Origin: Bacteroidales bacterium
Lineage (GTDB): Bacteria; Bacteroidota; Bacteroidia; Bacteroidales; UBA932
NCBI GenBank assembly: GCA_017439305.1
Contig: JAFSJK010000068.1
Span: 1 to 64,000 of the forward strand
DNA: 64,000 nt
Reading direction: 5' to 3'
A model generated the notes under the pieces. It did not search any database. It was given only the letters and a program-made list of their open reading frames with translations, and was not told the origin of the DNA. Position 1 is the stretch's first letter, and each line of letters opens with the position of its first letter. Position numbers and translations under genes: made by a program. This document shows positions 1 through 7,372 of this stretch, in pieces.

Positions 1-62
1 ACAACCGCCGTGTCTTAGATGGTGGTATCCCTTAAAATGGACATCATTGTCACTTTCCAGCG

Positions 63-1040
63 TTATCGCCTAAGCCGGCGTTTATTCAGCAAGAGCCTTC
101 CGTCCGGTTCGATGGTATAGGAAGATTGAAGGAAGGCACAGACGTTCTTATCGGACAGTGGAGCCATGAATTTGTCCACAGCAATCTTGTATGCCTCCTT
201 GTCTTTTGACAAATCGGCGGTATTAACGAATCTTCCGACGGTTTGATCATCCTGCTCGCCAAGGGACGCGACGCTGATCAAACAGTTCCGTCCCTCATAA
301 TACCCGATGAAATTCACCTCGGGATTCCCGAACTCTTCATCATACAATGGCATTGGTCCGCCGAGAACATAGACGGAATCCACATCTCCACGGAAATCAA
401 ACCAGACACCGGCACCAAGCAGCGAATCCGGAAAGAAGTATTCTCCTTGTTCTTTATCAAAGTCAATCGTTTCAAAAACCGCGTTCGTTAATTCGGGCTG
501 AAAGGAATAGCCAAGCCTCTCTGATCTTTCGACCATACGAAGAAACGCTCTGGACTCGTCATCAAACCAATAGTCACGGGGGTGAGGACCGTAGACGTGT
601 TCGTCGATAAAGCGGAACAGGTCGGGGTTGTCTTTCATGAACTTGCCATTGACATCGAAGGGTGATTTATCCTTCCCATGGTCACGTAAAATAGCCGTTC
701 CCCAATTCTCCCCAAACACGACGAACAACGAGTCTCCGGTTTTCGTTGCCAAGACGGCTGCCGATCGCATGTCCATGCTTTTGACCGTCCGGTCCGGTGT
801 CAAGCCGTTGACCATCGTCGTGAATTCCCGGATGAAGTCTCTGTCCACGATAAGGGTATCCCGGTACCCACTTTTCACGGTTTGGAAAGAGACGATGGCA
901 TTTGGCGTCTCTATATCCTTGGGCATAGTGTAGAAGGTGATGCTTTCGACTTGCTCGGGAGGGATTCCTTTCTTATGTCCACAAGAGATCAACAAGAAAG
1001 GGATCAAGGAAAAAGTGATGACCAGGGCGAGATGTCTCAT
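63..1040 (-). CDS. Putative lipoprotein of unknown function
   Basis: I do not recognise this family. The chosen start at 1040 gives a 325-residue protein that opens with a classic lipoprotein signal, MRHLALVITFSLIPFLLISC, with the lipobox cysteine at residue 20. The mature part is soluble and mixed alpha/beta, with no repeats and no obvious catalytic motif. The reading frame is open a further 84 codons upstream to 1292, but that stretch encodes an unrelated small protein that would bury the signal peptide, so the internal start is preferred. It lies downstream of mobile-element debris and the toxin-antitoxin pair, at the left end of an AT-richer region. It is probably anchored in the periplasm or outer membrane. 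Confidence 0.6.
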   Translation of the reverse strand: MRHLALVITFSLIPFLLISCGHKKGIPPEQVESITFYTMPKDIETPNAIVSFQTVKSGYRDTLIVDRDFIREFTTMVNGLTPDRTVKSMDMRSAAVLATKTGDSLFVVFGENWGTAILRDHGKDKSPFDVNGKFMKDNPDLFRFIDEHVYGPHPRDYWFDDESRAFLRMVERSERLGYSFQPELTNAVFETIDFDKEQGEYFFPDSLLGAGVWFDFRGDVDSVYVLGGPMPLYDEEFGNPEVNFIGYYEGRNCLISVASLGEQDDQTVGRFVNTADLSKDKEAYKIAVDKFMAPLSDKNVCAFLQSSYTIEPDGRLLLNKRRLRR

Positions 1041-1292
1041 GTCTTGATAGATTGGCGGTTGAAATGCTACAAAAAATACACCGTTCGTTTCCATGCTGGC
1101 CGGCGAAAAGACGACCTCATATTCATCGACACCGGGGATAAGAGCGATGCCGGTTTCTTCGAGGTGAATCTGTCCTGCGGAGTCTATGAAGCGCACGGTG
1201 AAGACTTTTCCTTCGAGCCGCTTCGCCTGCCAGTCCATGCCGCCGGCTGTGTCCATTTTAACGACTCTGACCCTGGATCCGCGCTTAATCAT
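1041..1292 (-). pseudogene. Small ssb-partner protein that has lost its stop
   Basis: About the first 61 codons encode a compact basic/acidic protein beginning MIKRGSRVRVVKMDTAGGMD, rich in short beta-strand patterns. I infer that this is a small accessory protein of the kind found beside ssb in Bacteroidales mobile elements. Its ATG overlaps the TGA of the ssb fragment upstream (ATGA), so the pair keeps its original coupled arrangement. No stop follows the apparent end (GVDEYEVV); the frame continues through about 23 low-quality codons straight into the lipoprotein signal peptide. It is either a pseudogene with a lost stop or a real N-terminal fusion. The family assignment is weak. Confidence 0.4.
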
Positions 1293-1468
1293 ACCCGGTC
1301 CTCCTTCATGACTTCGACTTTCCGAGCAACGATTTCGTTCTGGACGCGGTCGTTACCATTGGCATCCACATACCTGTTGCACTTGAGGCGACCGGTGACG
1401 TGGACGATGGCTCCGCGGGTGATAGAGTCGAGGTTGCAGATTCCCGGTCCGGAAAATGAAAGGGTCAG
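1289..1468 (-). pseudogene. ssb: 5'-truncated single-stranded DNA-binding protein (ssb) fragment
   Basis: This frame has no start codon but translates to the C-terminal half of an SSB OB-fold. It reads FSGPGICNLDSITRGAIVH, then VTGRLKCNRYVDANGNDR, and ends EVMKEDRV before TGA. Only about 59 codons remain, while a full SSB has more than 100. The 5' part is replaced by the 3' end of the PIN gene: the open frame begins within the last codons of that gene. The normal stop and the ATGA overlap with the next small frame are intact. This is a relic of a conjugative or phage-like element cut by the arrival of the toxin-antitoxin cassette or by a deletion. Confidence 0.7.
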
Positions 1469-1884
1469 TCAACCTTTTCAAGGATCTCAACCATTTCACG
1501 CGGCGTGATGACGAACGGTTTCCGGGGAAAATGCCTCGTGTTTCCCGTAACCAAGTACGCATCCTCCTTGCTCATCTTGACCTCATAGAAAACGATGTCC
1601 TTGGGGTCGGAGAAGGTTTCGTCAGCGACCTTGGTACGGTCGAGGTTCAAGCCATGATCAAGAAACACCTGCAAGGCATGTTCAATGTCGGTCGGATCCA
1701 AATGGAACTTTTCCCGGGACAGTACATCGCGGTATTCCCGGATGATTTCGTCGTTAAAGACTGGAGTGATGTCTCCGGAATAAACATGGGCAATGACGAC
1801 GAGGGGAGGGGTTTCCAGGTTTGTCGATATCAGCGCGGAAACAAGGACATTGGTGTCGATGACCGCAAATAGTTTACTGTCCAT
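1465..1884 (-). CDS. PIN-domain toxin of a type II toxin-antitoxin system
   Basis: This 139-residue protein is a single PIN domain, a metal-dependent ribonuclease fold. The first acidic residue is in FAVIDTNVLVSALIS (D10). A second cluster is in NDEIIREYRDVL (about E46-E50). Others are in SDPKDIVFYEV (D93/D96) and at D108, followed by the TGNTRHF strand typical of the COG1569-type toxin family. Its start overlaps the end of the antitoxin gene by 11 bases, indicating translational coupling. Length is normal for the family. RNA cleavage is the family function; the target cannot be read from sequence. The gene's 3' end abuts a truncated ssb, so the cassette sits in mobile-element debris. Confidence 0.85.
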   Translation of the reverse strand: MDSKLFAVIDTNVLVSALISTNLETPPLVVIAHVYSGDITPVFNDEIIREYRDVLSREKFHLDPTDIEHALQVFLDHGLNLDRTKVADETFSDPKDIVFYEVKMSKEDAYLVTGNTRHFPRKPFVITPREMVEILEKVD

Positions 1885-2161
1885 TTCGGGATGCCGCTAT
1901 CTCCGTGTTAATATCCTCCAAGCTCATGTCCCCCGCACCGGAAGCCAGCGCCACCTCTCTCATTCTTTGAAAAGCCTCCCAGCCTTTCTGTCTCGTCTCG
2001 ATCTCCGAATCGGCCTTGATCTCGAACGGAATCCGGCGCTCGCGGACGACAGCCTTCATGAACAGGTTGAAGGCCGCACTGTTGCTGAGTCCGAACTGGT
2101 CGCAAAGGACATCGAAGTTCCTCTTCAGTTGCTCATCTACTCTGATTGTTATGGATGTCAT
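1874..2161 (-). CDS. RelB/DinJ-family antitoxin
   Basis: This 95-residue protein starts MTSITIRVDEQLKRNFD, the ribbon-helix-helix beginning of RelB/DinJ antitoxins, followed by LSNSAAFNLFMKAVV and the RRIPFEI segment typical of DinJ. The C-terminal half is acidic and probably wraps the toxin. It is encoded just upstream of and overlapping the PIN toxin. A consensus Bacteroidota promoter with an embedded inverted repeat lies about 25 bases upstream, fitting autorepression by the RHH domain. DinJ-like antitoxins usually pair with RelE/YafQ-type toxins, so the PIN partner here is a mixed pairing, though such combinations occur in Bacteroidales. Confidence 0.85.
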   Translation of the reverse strand: MTSITIRVDEQLKRNFDVLCDQFGLSNSAAFNLFMKAVVRERRIPFEIKADSEIETRQKGWEAFQRMREVALASGAGDMSLEDINTEIAASRNGQ

Positions 2162-2186
2162 GCGTCAATCGTTTTCATTTGTATTG

Positions 2187-2217
2187 CAAATATAATGCAA
2201 AATTAATTACAAACAAA
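2187..2217 (-). promoter_or_regulatory. Promoter of the DinJ/PIN operon with possible operator
   Basis: On the minus strand a TTTG box (2214-2217) and a TATATTTG box (2187-2194) are separated by 19 bases, matching the Bacteroidota sigma-ABfr consensus. An inverted repeat ATTTG-N5-CAAAT spans about 2177-2191 beside the -7 box and is a candidate antitoxin operator. Confidence 0.7.
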
Positions 2218-2306
2218 ACAATCCAGCCCAGAAGAACTCCGGTCTATGGGAATTAGAATAAGCCAACTAAGGGTGGTAGCCTGCTAGTGGAAATTCCTGC
2301 ACAAAC

Positions 2307-2326
2307 TGACCCCTCCGAGGGGGTCA
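2307..2326. repeat. Short GC-rich palindrome between the TA operon and the barrel gene
   Basis: TGACCCC and GGGGTCA form a 7-bp inverted repeat with a 6-base loop in otherwise AT-rich DNA. It lies between the end of the barrel gene (2398) and the TA promoter. T runs are weak (TTTT at 2327-2330 on the plus strand), so it may be a weak terminator or the end of a lost insertion element. Nothing else was seen in 2218-2397. Confidence 0.4.
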
Positions 2327-2397
2327 TTTTCGAGAGGATTCTCCATTAATGTGTAGAACAGAAAGATTTAATCTGGTTTCTTTCATGAATCCCTTAT

Positions 2398-4989
2398 TCA
2401 TTGAATACTAAATCGCATTTTAAAAAGAAAATAGATCGGACGCAGTTGATATGACTGGGTGAACAGGATCATCTCGTCATAAGAGGTTGCCGTATATTCT
2501 TTCGCCCCAAAAAGATTATTTCCCTCTAAACTATATTCCACCCGACCTTTTTTTAAGGTTATCTGCACATCGGCAAACATCATATCTTTTCCGGATCCTT
2601 GGATTCCACTGTCATGGAAATGTCTCCCACCAATTCCAATCTTAAGGTTCGATCTGGGGAGATAATATAGCGAAGCACGTTGCTGGAAACGCCAAATGGG
2701 TGTTATATCAGCACCTGAATCTAGACGACTTCGCCTTCGGGTATATGTATTGCTATAGGAGAGCAGGGTCTTATCCCTGATACGAGTATCACCGGAGAAG
2801 TTAACGACCCATTGGTCTCCAATAACGGAGACAGGCTGCCCCTGACGATAATAATCAGACCAGGTTCTTATCCATTCCATCCCGAGTTTCACTGTCGTAG
2901 ACAGTTTGGGAAAACGCTTATTAACGTCTGAAGAGAATCGAATGCCGGAATTCTTTTGAGGGGCTGGATAGACGACCATTCGGCTCAAGATACCTGAATA
3001 TACCGTCCCATAACTGAGATCACTATTAGTATTCCATCCTTCTCCTGAAACATTAAGGAACAATGCATGCGGGGCGTTGGAATAAGCTGCAGATAAGTTC
3101 ATGTTTGAAGAATGGGTCCGATTAGTCTGTCCGCCCCGACTGATGACCGTCCGGTAATTATTCATGATATAACCACCGTACTCCTCAAAAAGGGAACCAA
3201 TCCGCTCGGTATGACTTGCCATTGCCCGGAAAGTCCACTCGTAAACCGGTATATACTTCAGTCCAATAGATGGGGCATACAGGAAAAAAGGTTGATTCCC
3301 ACTCTGCGACCAAGTCAAAGGGGACACCATGTCCAGGTTGAAACTACTCCCAAAGGCATAAGAGAGAGAAGGTGATACCTGAAGGTCCAGCCGATTCCGG
3401 GTCAGATGGTTCTGCATCGAATCTGCGGCAGCAAGCCTAGAATCCAATTTTTCCCTGTCCCAACCGGCCCGAAGAGCTATTCCTGCTGTCCATGACCGGA
3501 ATCTATACGATGTGGAAACGGAATTACGGAATCGGAGACGTTCCGCCTCAACAGTCTGAATGAGCAGGTCTTGCTCACCATCCATTATGTCCGGGTACAA
3601 TCCGGGCGTTATCTCTAGTTTTGAATTGCGTCGGGACAGGGCGAAATCAGAAGTCATATTCACCTGAATCAATCCGAAGCGACGTACGGCATTCAAGCGA
3701 TTATCCAGATTGAAAAGCGGGAGTATCGCCTCCTGACCAATGGAGGGACCAGCATTCTCCAACTCTCCCCTATCCTTTTTCCTGTCTCCTTCTATGATCA
3801 GATTGTTTGAAAGCCATAAACGGGGTGCATTATGCCGGAAATTGAGTTCCATCTGTGCATTATCGACTCGATGGGTATTTTTCGATGGTTCTACTACTCG
3901 CAAATAGGGTCCTACCGCCGTATAAAAGACAGTTTCCGAGATAGACGATGCATCCTGTCGATCGTGAACGAAACTGGCCTTTAGCGTAAGCTCGTCATCT
4001 TTTCCTAATTTGAAAAGCATGTTCGCTGATGCAGCATGAACATGATTATCCAGCCAGGCCTTTTCATCCAGTGGTGGTGCCACTGGTGATAGTACACCCA
4101 TCAGCGTGGGAACGGATGAAAGACCGTCGAATTGCCGGACCAACTCTCTGGATACGTTTTCACCCGTGTTGTTGGTCTTATATGTCAGAATCGTCTGGAA
4201 CTTCCGGGTAAACAGCATCGGCGCGACCGCCACATCCCATAGCCACGGACGATAACCCGTTCCCAGAGCGAGCACACCGTTCCACACACCTTTTGCCCCT
4301 TGCTTCAGACGAAGGTTCAGAGCTGCCTGATCCGAGCGGACCCAGTCCTGCAATACTTTGACGGGCTGATGATTCTCATATAACTCAACCGTCGCGATAT
4401 CCTTGGCCTGCACGTTATTTGTAGCGATCCCATATTGTCCGCCAAGCATGTCCATACCTTCGATATACAACCGGTTTATTTCCCGACCATTGTATTGGAT
4501 CATCCCGCTTTCCGAAACTTGAATGCCGGGCAGACGCTGCAGGACATCCCCGATGCTCTGGTCCGTAGAATCCCGAAACATCTCCACGTAATATGTCAAT
4601 GTGTCCCTTTGGCGGGCTATCGGATCCGCCTGAATCTTCACCTCCCGGATGGACTGCCGGGCATAGGAAATCCGGAATACGACATCTTCGTCAAAAGAAG
4701 ATATCTTTTTCGACTGTGAAATAACGTTGAACCCCGATACGCTCACAATCAAAGAATCCACACCAGCAGGGACGTCCAAGGAAAAGGAGCCGTCCGGTTC
4801 TGTCAAGGCATACCGCAGGATAGCCCGGTTCTCCGCTTTTTGAAGAAGGACATTCACCGCATCCGCCCCTTTGCCGGATTCCGCCTCATACACATGGCCG
4901 GCAAGTTTCTGCTGTGCGGACGAGACTACGGATAAGACCATAGCCCCAATCAATAAAGCATATTTCATCAAAGGGGAAAAGCGAATCAT
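2398..4989 (-). CDS. TonB-dependent-receptor-like outer-membrane barrel protein
   Basis: This 863-residue protein has a signal peptide (the internal start MKYALLIGAMVLSVVSS at codon 8 is an equally good start). A carboxypeptidase-regulatory-like beta-sandwich follows at about residues 27-110. A plug-like domain lies at about 120-220, with the phrases QSIGDVLQRLPGIQVSESG and YNGREINRLYIEGMDML. A long beta-barrel runs to the C-terminus, which ends in an aromatic-rich strand (FLFKMRFSIQ). There is no SusD partner. It is the last gene of the set that begins with the GG-leader peptide and the GLPGLI protein, with 143 bases between it and GLPGLI. Proteins of this group are poorly characterised; transport or secretion of a peptide is possible but inferred only from context. 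Confidence 0.8.
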   Translation of the reverse strand: MIRFSPLMKYALLIGAMVLSVVSSAQQKLAGHVYEAESGKGADAVNVLLQKAENRAILRYALTEPDGSFSLDVPAGVDSLIVSVSGFNVISQSKKISSFDEDVVFRISYARQSIREVKIQADPIARQRDTLTYYVEMFRDSTDQSIGDVLQRLPGIQVSESGMIQYNGREINRLYIEGMDMLGGQYGIATNNVQAKDIATVELYENHQPVKVLQDWVRSDQAALNLRLKQGAKGVWNGVLALGTGYRPWLWDVAVAPMLFTRKFQTILTYKTNNTGENVSRELVRQFDGLSSVPTLMGVLSPVAPPLDEKAWLDNHVHAASANMLFKLGKDDELTLKASFVHDRQDASSISETVFYTAVGPYLRVVEPSKNTHRVDNAQMELNFRHNAPRLWLSNNLIIEGDRKKDRGELENAGPSIGQEAILPLFNLDNRLNAVRRFGLIQVNMTSDFALSRRNSKLEITPGLYPDIMDGEQDLLIQTVEAERLRFRNSVSTSYRFRSWTAGIALRAGWDREKLDSRLAAADSMQNHLTRNRLDLQVSPSLSYAFGSSFNLDMVSPLTWSQSGNQPFFLYAPSIGLKYIPVYEWTFRAMASHTERIGSLFEEYGGYIMNNYRTVISRGGQTNRTHSSNMNLSAAYSNAPHALFLNVSGEGWNTNSDLSYGTVYSGILSRMVVYPAPQKNSGIRFSSDVNKRFPKLSTTVKLGMEWIRTWSDYYRQGQPVSVIGDQWVVNFSGDTRIRDKTLLSYSNTYTRRRSRLDSGADITPIWRFQQRASLYYLPRSNLKIGIGGRHFHDSGIQGSGKDMMFADVQITLKKGRVEYSLEGNNLFGAKEYTATSYDEMILFTQSYQLRPIYFLFKMRFSIQ

Positions 4990-5132
4990 CTAATAAAAGG
5001 TTGACAACGATTTCGAATATCTTGTAAAGAATAGGTCTTCCCATAGAATTTAGCAACCATCCGCAAACAGGAAGGGCCACAATCCATGGCATCATGTTGT
5101 CTGTATAAAGGGAATGTAAACACAGAGTATTA

Positions 5133-6107
5133 TCATTCCTTCTCCATTGGAAAATGGATATTCATATAGTTCTCAGCAGTATAAATCTTATCTAACACAA
5201 GAGATTTTGGCGTGTCCCGTGTTATTATCGTCGGTTGCAACATGTAATGCTCAGAAAACACGTTGGAATACAATAGTGGAGATATGAAATAATCAGCTTC
5301 TATTTTTCTACACTGGGAACGGGTGTATGTCTTCGTCTTGACGAGAGGATATCGATAATCCTCTATGCATTCATTTGTCTCTTCGATCCCTGTGGCAACA
5401 AAAGAGAAGAAAGCCTCAGCATCTGTAGCCTTCAACACGAGCCCCGGCAATCCTGTAAATTTCCAAAAGCCTCCGTCAACTGGAATCTCAGGCGTAAACC
5501 AGACCGACCAGTAACGACCACAAAAAAAAGTTTCAGCTTTTTGACAAATATAACCACATATTTCTTCAAAGGATTCGACCATATGCCATTCGAATATTGG
5601 ATCTTTTTCTTCATAACCAATTGAATAATCCTTCATCAACGGCAAGGCGAACCTGTTAATTATATTACGTTTATGTACATCACGCCAAACCATCCAATTT
5701 ATTATGCAAGCATATCCGGACGGAATCCGGAATTTTTGTTTCGATTCTGATGGTAAAGAAGGGAATGAGTTTAGCATGCTTTCCTGATAGAAAGAATAAC
5801 CAGTAGTACTTATCCACTTTTCCCCAATCAACGTTAATACACGGTCTTTCCCTCGTCGATCTGGCAAGGTGTCAATCCGAATATCTGCATCATATAAAAC
5901 CTTTATGTATGCTTTGTCCAATTGTTTTGCTTTGTTTATATGCCATGCAGTAAACCAAGGAGGAGAACCTCTATATATCCCTTCATAAAGTGAATAATTA
6001 GGGTCCGCCATAATCTGCTCCAATGTTGCCACCCTCCAATTACCTTGTCCCCTGCAAATGGAGACAGATAACAAGAGCATTAAAATGACATGATAGTACT
6101 TTTTCAT
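5133..6107 (-). CDS. GLPGLI-family secreted protein
   Basis: The chosen start at 6107 gives 324 residues with a clean signal peptide (MKKYYHVILMLLLSVSICRG); a longer frame adds seven residues that spoil it. The family-naming motif is visible as FWKFTGLPGLVLKATDA at residues 215-230, followed by the usual FSFVATGIEE strand. The family is confined to Bacteroidota, is exported, and has no settled function. Its gene lies between a small GG-leader peptide gene and an outer-membrane barrel gene, all on the same strand. A good -7 box is present 29 bases upstream, and a large inverted repeat stands behind it, so the gene is likely regulated separately from the peptide. Confidence 0.85.
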   Translation of the reverse strand: MKKYYHVILMLLLSVSICRGQGNWRVATLEQIMADPNYSLYEGIYRGSPPWFTAWHINKAKQLDKAYIKVLYDADIRIDTLPDRRGKDRVLTLIGEKWISTTGYSFYQESMLNSFPSLPSESKQKFRIPSGYACIINWMVWRDVHKRNIINRFALPLMKDYSIGYEEKDPIFEWHMVESFEEICGYICQKAETFFCGRYWSVWFTPEIPVDGGFWKFTGLPGLVLKATDAEAFFSFVATGIEETNECIEDYRYPLVKTKTYTRSQCRKIEADYFISPLLYSNVFSEHYMLQPTIITRDTPKSLVLDKIYTAENYMNIHFPMEKE

Positions 6108-6135
6108 TGTCAATTTTTCACAAAACACCTGGAAA

Positions 6136-6143
6136 CAAAGTTA
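6136..6143 (-). promoter_or_regulatory. -7 box upstream of the GLPGLI gene
   Basis: TAACTTTG matches TAnnTTTG, 28 bases before the start codon. The -33 region is imperfect (TTGA/CTTG at spacing 17-18) and falls inside the left arm of a large inverted repeat, which suggests activator- or repressor-dependent control. Confidence 0.55.
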
Positions 6144-6155
6144 CAAATATCTGCA

Positions 6156-6215
6156 TAATCTCAAGGGAGTAAGCAGAATTGATGGAAATACATCCCACGT
6201 ACTCACTTGAGATTA
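6156..6215. repeat. 16-bp inverted repeat upstream of the GLPGLI promoter
   Basis: TAATCTCAAGGGAGTA (6156-6171) and TACTCACTTGAGATTA (6200-6215) are complementary at 15 of 16 positions and are separated by 28 bases. Arm centres are 44 bp apart, about four helical turns. It could be a paired operator, or a hairpin ending the transcript of the GG-leader peptide; no T-run follows on the minus strand. The rest of the 211-base gap (6108-6318) shows nothing else. Confidence 0.6.
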
Positions 6216-6318
6216 CACAGATGATCCGAACAGAAAGTAAAGTGAAAATAATAGATAATGGTGACCTTCTGTCTGTAATTACCTCCGGCTGCCACTACTG
6301 CATTCCAAGAATCCGGGT

Positions 6319-6501
6319 TTAGTATGCCGTACAATTAACCTGTGTCGCGCCTGTTTGTTGTTGAAGAAGATCTGCGGCTTCTTCAAGCGTATCTGCTTCA
6401 ATCAGGAAGGGCTTAGAAAAACCATTCCCCGTGTAATACTGGCAGTACCAAAGGCTACCGCCCCGAACGGCGGACATTTGCTTTTTTGTTAAAGTCTCCA
6501 T
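6319..6501 (-). CDS. Small double-glycine leader peptide, RiPP/bacteriocin-like precursor
   Basis: The start at 6501 gives 60 residues; the frame extends to 6576 but the added part is hydrophobic noise. The N-terminus METLTKKQMSAVRGG is a textbook Bacteroidales GG-type leader, cleaved after GG by peptidase-containing ABC exporters. The predicted 45-residue core starts SLWYCQYYTGNGFSKPF, has two cysteines (one near each end, able to form a disulfide), and ends VNCTAY. A TGNG stretch faintly recalls pediocin-like peptides, but the rest is acidic and not diagnostic. No exporter, modifying enzyme or immunity gene is seen within the window; the neighbours are GLPGLI and barrel genes. Function as a signal, bacteriocin or toxin is open. 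Confidence 0.65.
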   Translation of the reverse strand: METLTKKQMSAVRGGSLWYCQYYTGNGFSKPFLIEADTLEEAADLLQQQTGATQVNCTAY

Positions 6502-6845
6502 TTTTAAACGTTTTATTTTGATGATAATAAAAGGGAACAAGTATTGATGTTTCAATGAAATAAGCAAAGTACACACCTATTTCGGGTTAGAATAAAAACA
6601 AACAGAATAATGAGTTATTATATGCACGATGCATCACATCTCTTTATAGTAAGGGACAAGAGAAATGCTGATTAGGTAATATATGCTCTCTCTTCTAACC
6701 AAAAAGAAACACAGCCTATTGGGGGAAATCCTATGTCAGCCGACATCCTATTCAGATTTCGATCTCACAACCAGCGAATCACCTCCCTTCTTTATTTCCA
6801 TAATACAAGGAACAGAGCCTTCTATCAGATTGGAATCAATCTATT
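6502..6845. other. AT-rich gap with a possible gene remnant
   Basis: The 344 bases between the GG-leader peptide and the DUF3244-like remnant hold no complete gene. On the minus strand, 6748-6840 is a 30-codon stretch bounded by stops that reads plausibly as protein (LIEGSVPCIMEIKKGGDSLV). It may be the tail of a decayed gene. A 5-bp-arm palindrome ATGCA-CGA-TGCAT lies at 6622-6634. No perfect TAnnTTTG box was found upstream of the peptide gene. Confidence 0.3.
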
Positions 6846-7205
6846 TCATTCTCTCTCAAAGAAGCCATAATATGACTCTCCCGTTTCGAATTGGATCTGC
6901 AACACATAATAGCCCGCTACTGCTGGACTTTGTAAATAACAAATACCATTTCCTGAATCAAAAAAATCTTCAATAACCACACCCATCGATTGATCCAAAA
7001 TGCTCACTCTTACCTGCCCGAATGATTGGATGAAAACAACTTCAATGGAAGAATTTGCCAAATATGCCTGAACAGGTATTGGAGTTCGATTAGGGACGGT
7101 AGTCTCTGATTGATTACCAGGCATGGGGATAATGTCGATTTCCTGTGCAAGGGCGACAAACGACTATAGGGTAAAACTAATTAATAATAGATAAAAAGAT
7201 TTCAT
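6846..7205 (-). pseudogene. DUF3244-like secreted protein with a stop codon in the signal peptide
   Basis: From ATG at 7205 the frame reads MKSFYLLLISFTL, then TAG at 7164-7166, then SFVALAQEIDIIPMPGN and the mature domain. Ignoring the TAG, this is an ordinary secreted protein of 119 residues whose signal peptide ends at ALA. The mature domain (VQAYLANSSIEVVFIQS, then VRVSILDQSMG, and a GYYVLQIQFETG strand) matches the small Ig-like DUF3244 type. Internal ATG codons after the stop would give an unexported product. It is best read as a nonsense-mutated gene, or possibly a sequencing error. The 11-base context to its 3' side leads into a decayed-looking stretch. Confidence 0.65.
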
Positions 7206-7294
7206 ATTTATTCTTTATTCTTTTTTACAAAGATCGGAAGGATGAAGGATAAAGACGAATAAACGCCTGATTATCATCTAACTCACATAAGCTA

Positions 7295-7330
7295 ATTATC
7301 GGCCTCTCAGTTGAGTGAGAGACCGATAAT
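7295..7330. terminator. Hairpin downstream of the TPR/HTH regulator
   Basis: ATTATCGG and CCGATAAT flank a second stem CTCTCA/TGAGAG with one internal mismatch, giving a long hairpin. It lies 42 bases past the regulator stop (7373, minus strand). No strong U-run follows, so termination or RNA stability are both possible. The remainder of 7206-7372 is featureless. Confidence 0.45.
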
Positions 7331-7372
7331 AATAAACAAAGCAAAAAAAATCTTACAATGGTCAAAAACAAG

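Noticed and set aside
6319..6501. Assignment of the GG-leader peptide as a pediocin-like bacteriocin
   Set aside because: Only a TGNG stretch and two cysteines support it; charge and the rest of the core do not, and no immunity or exporter gene is present.
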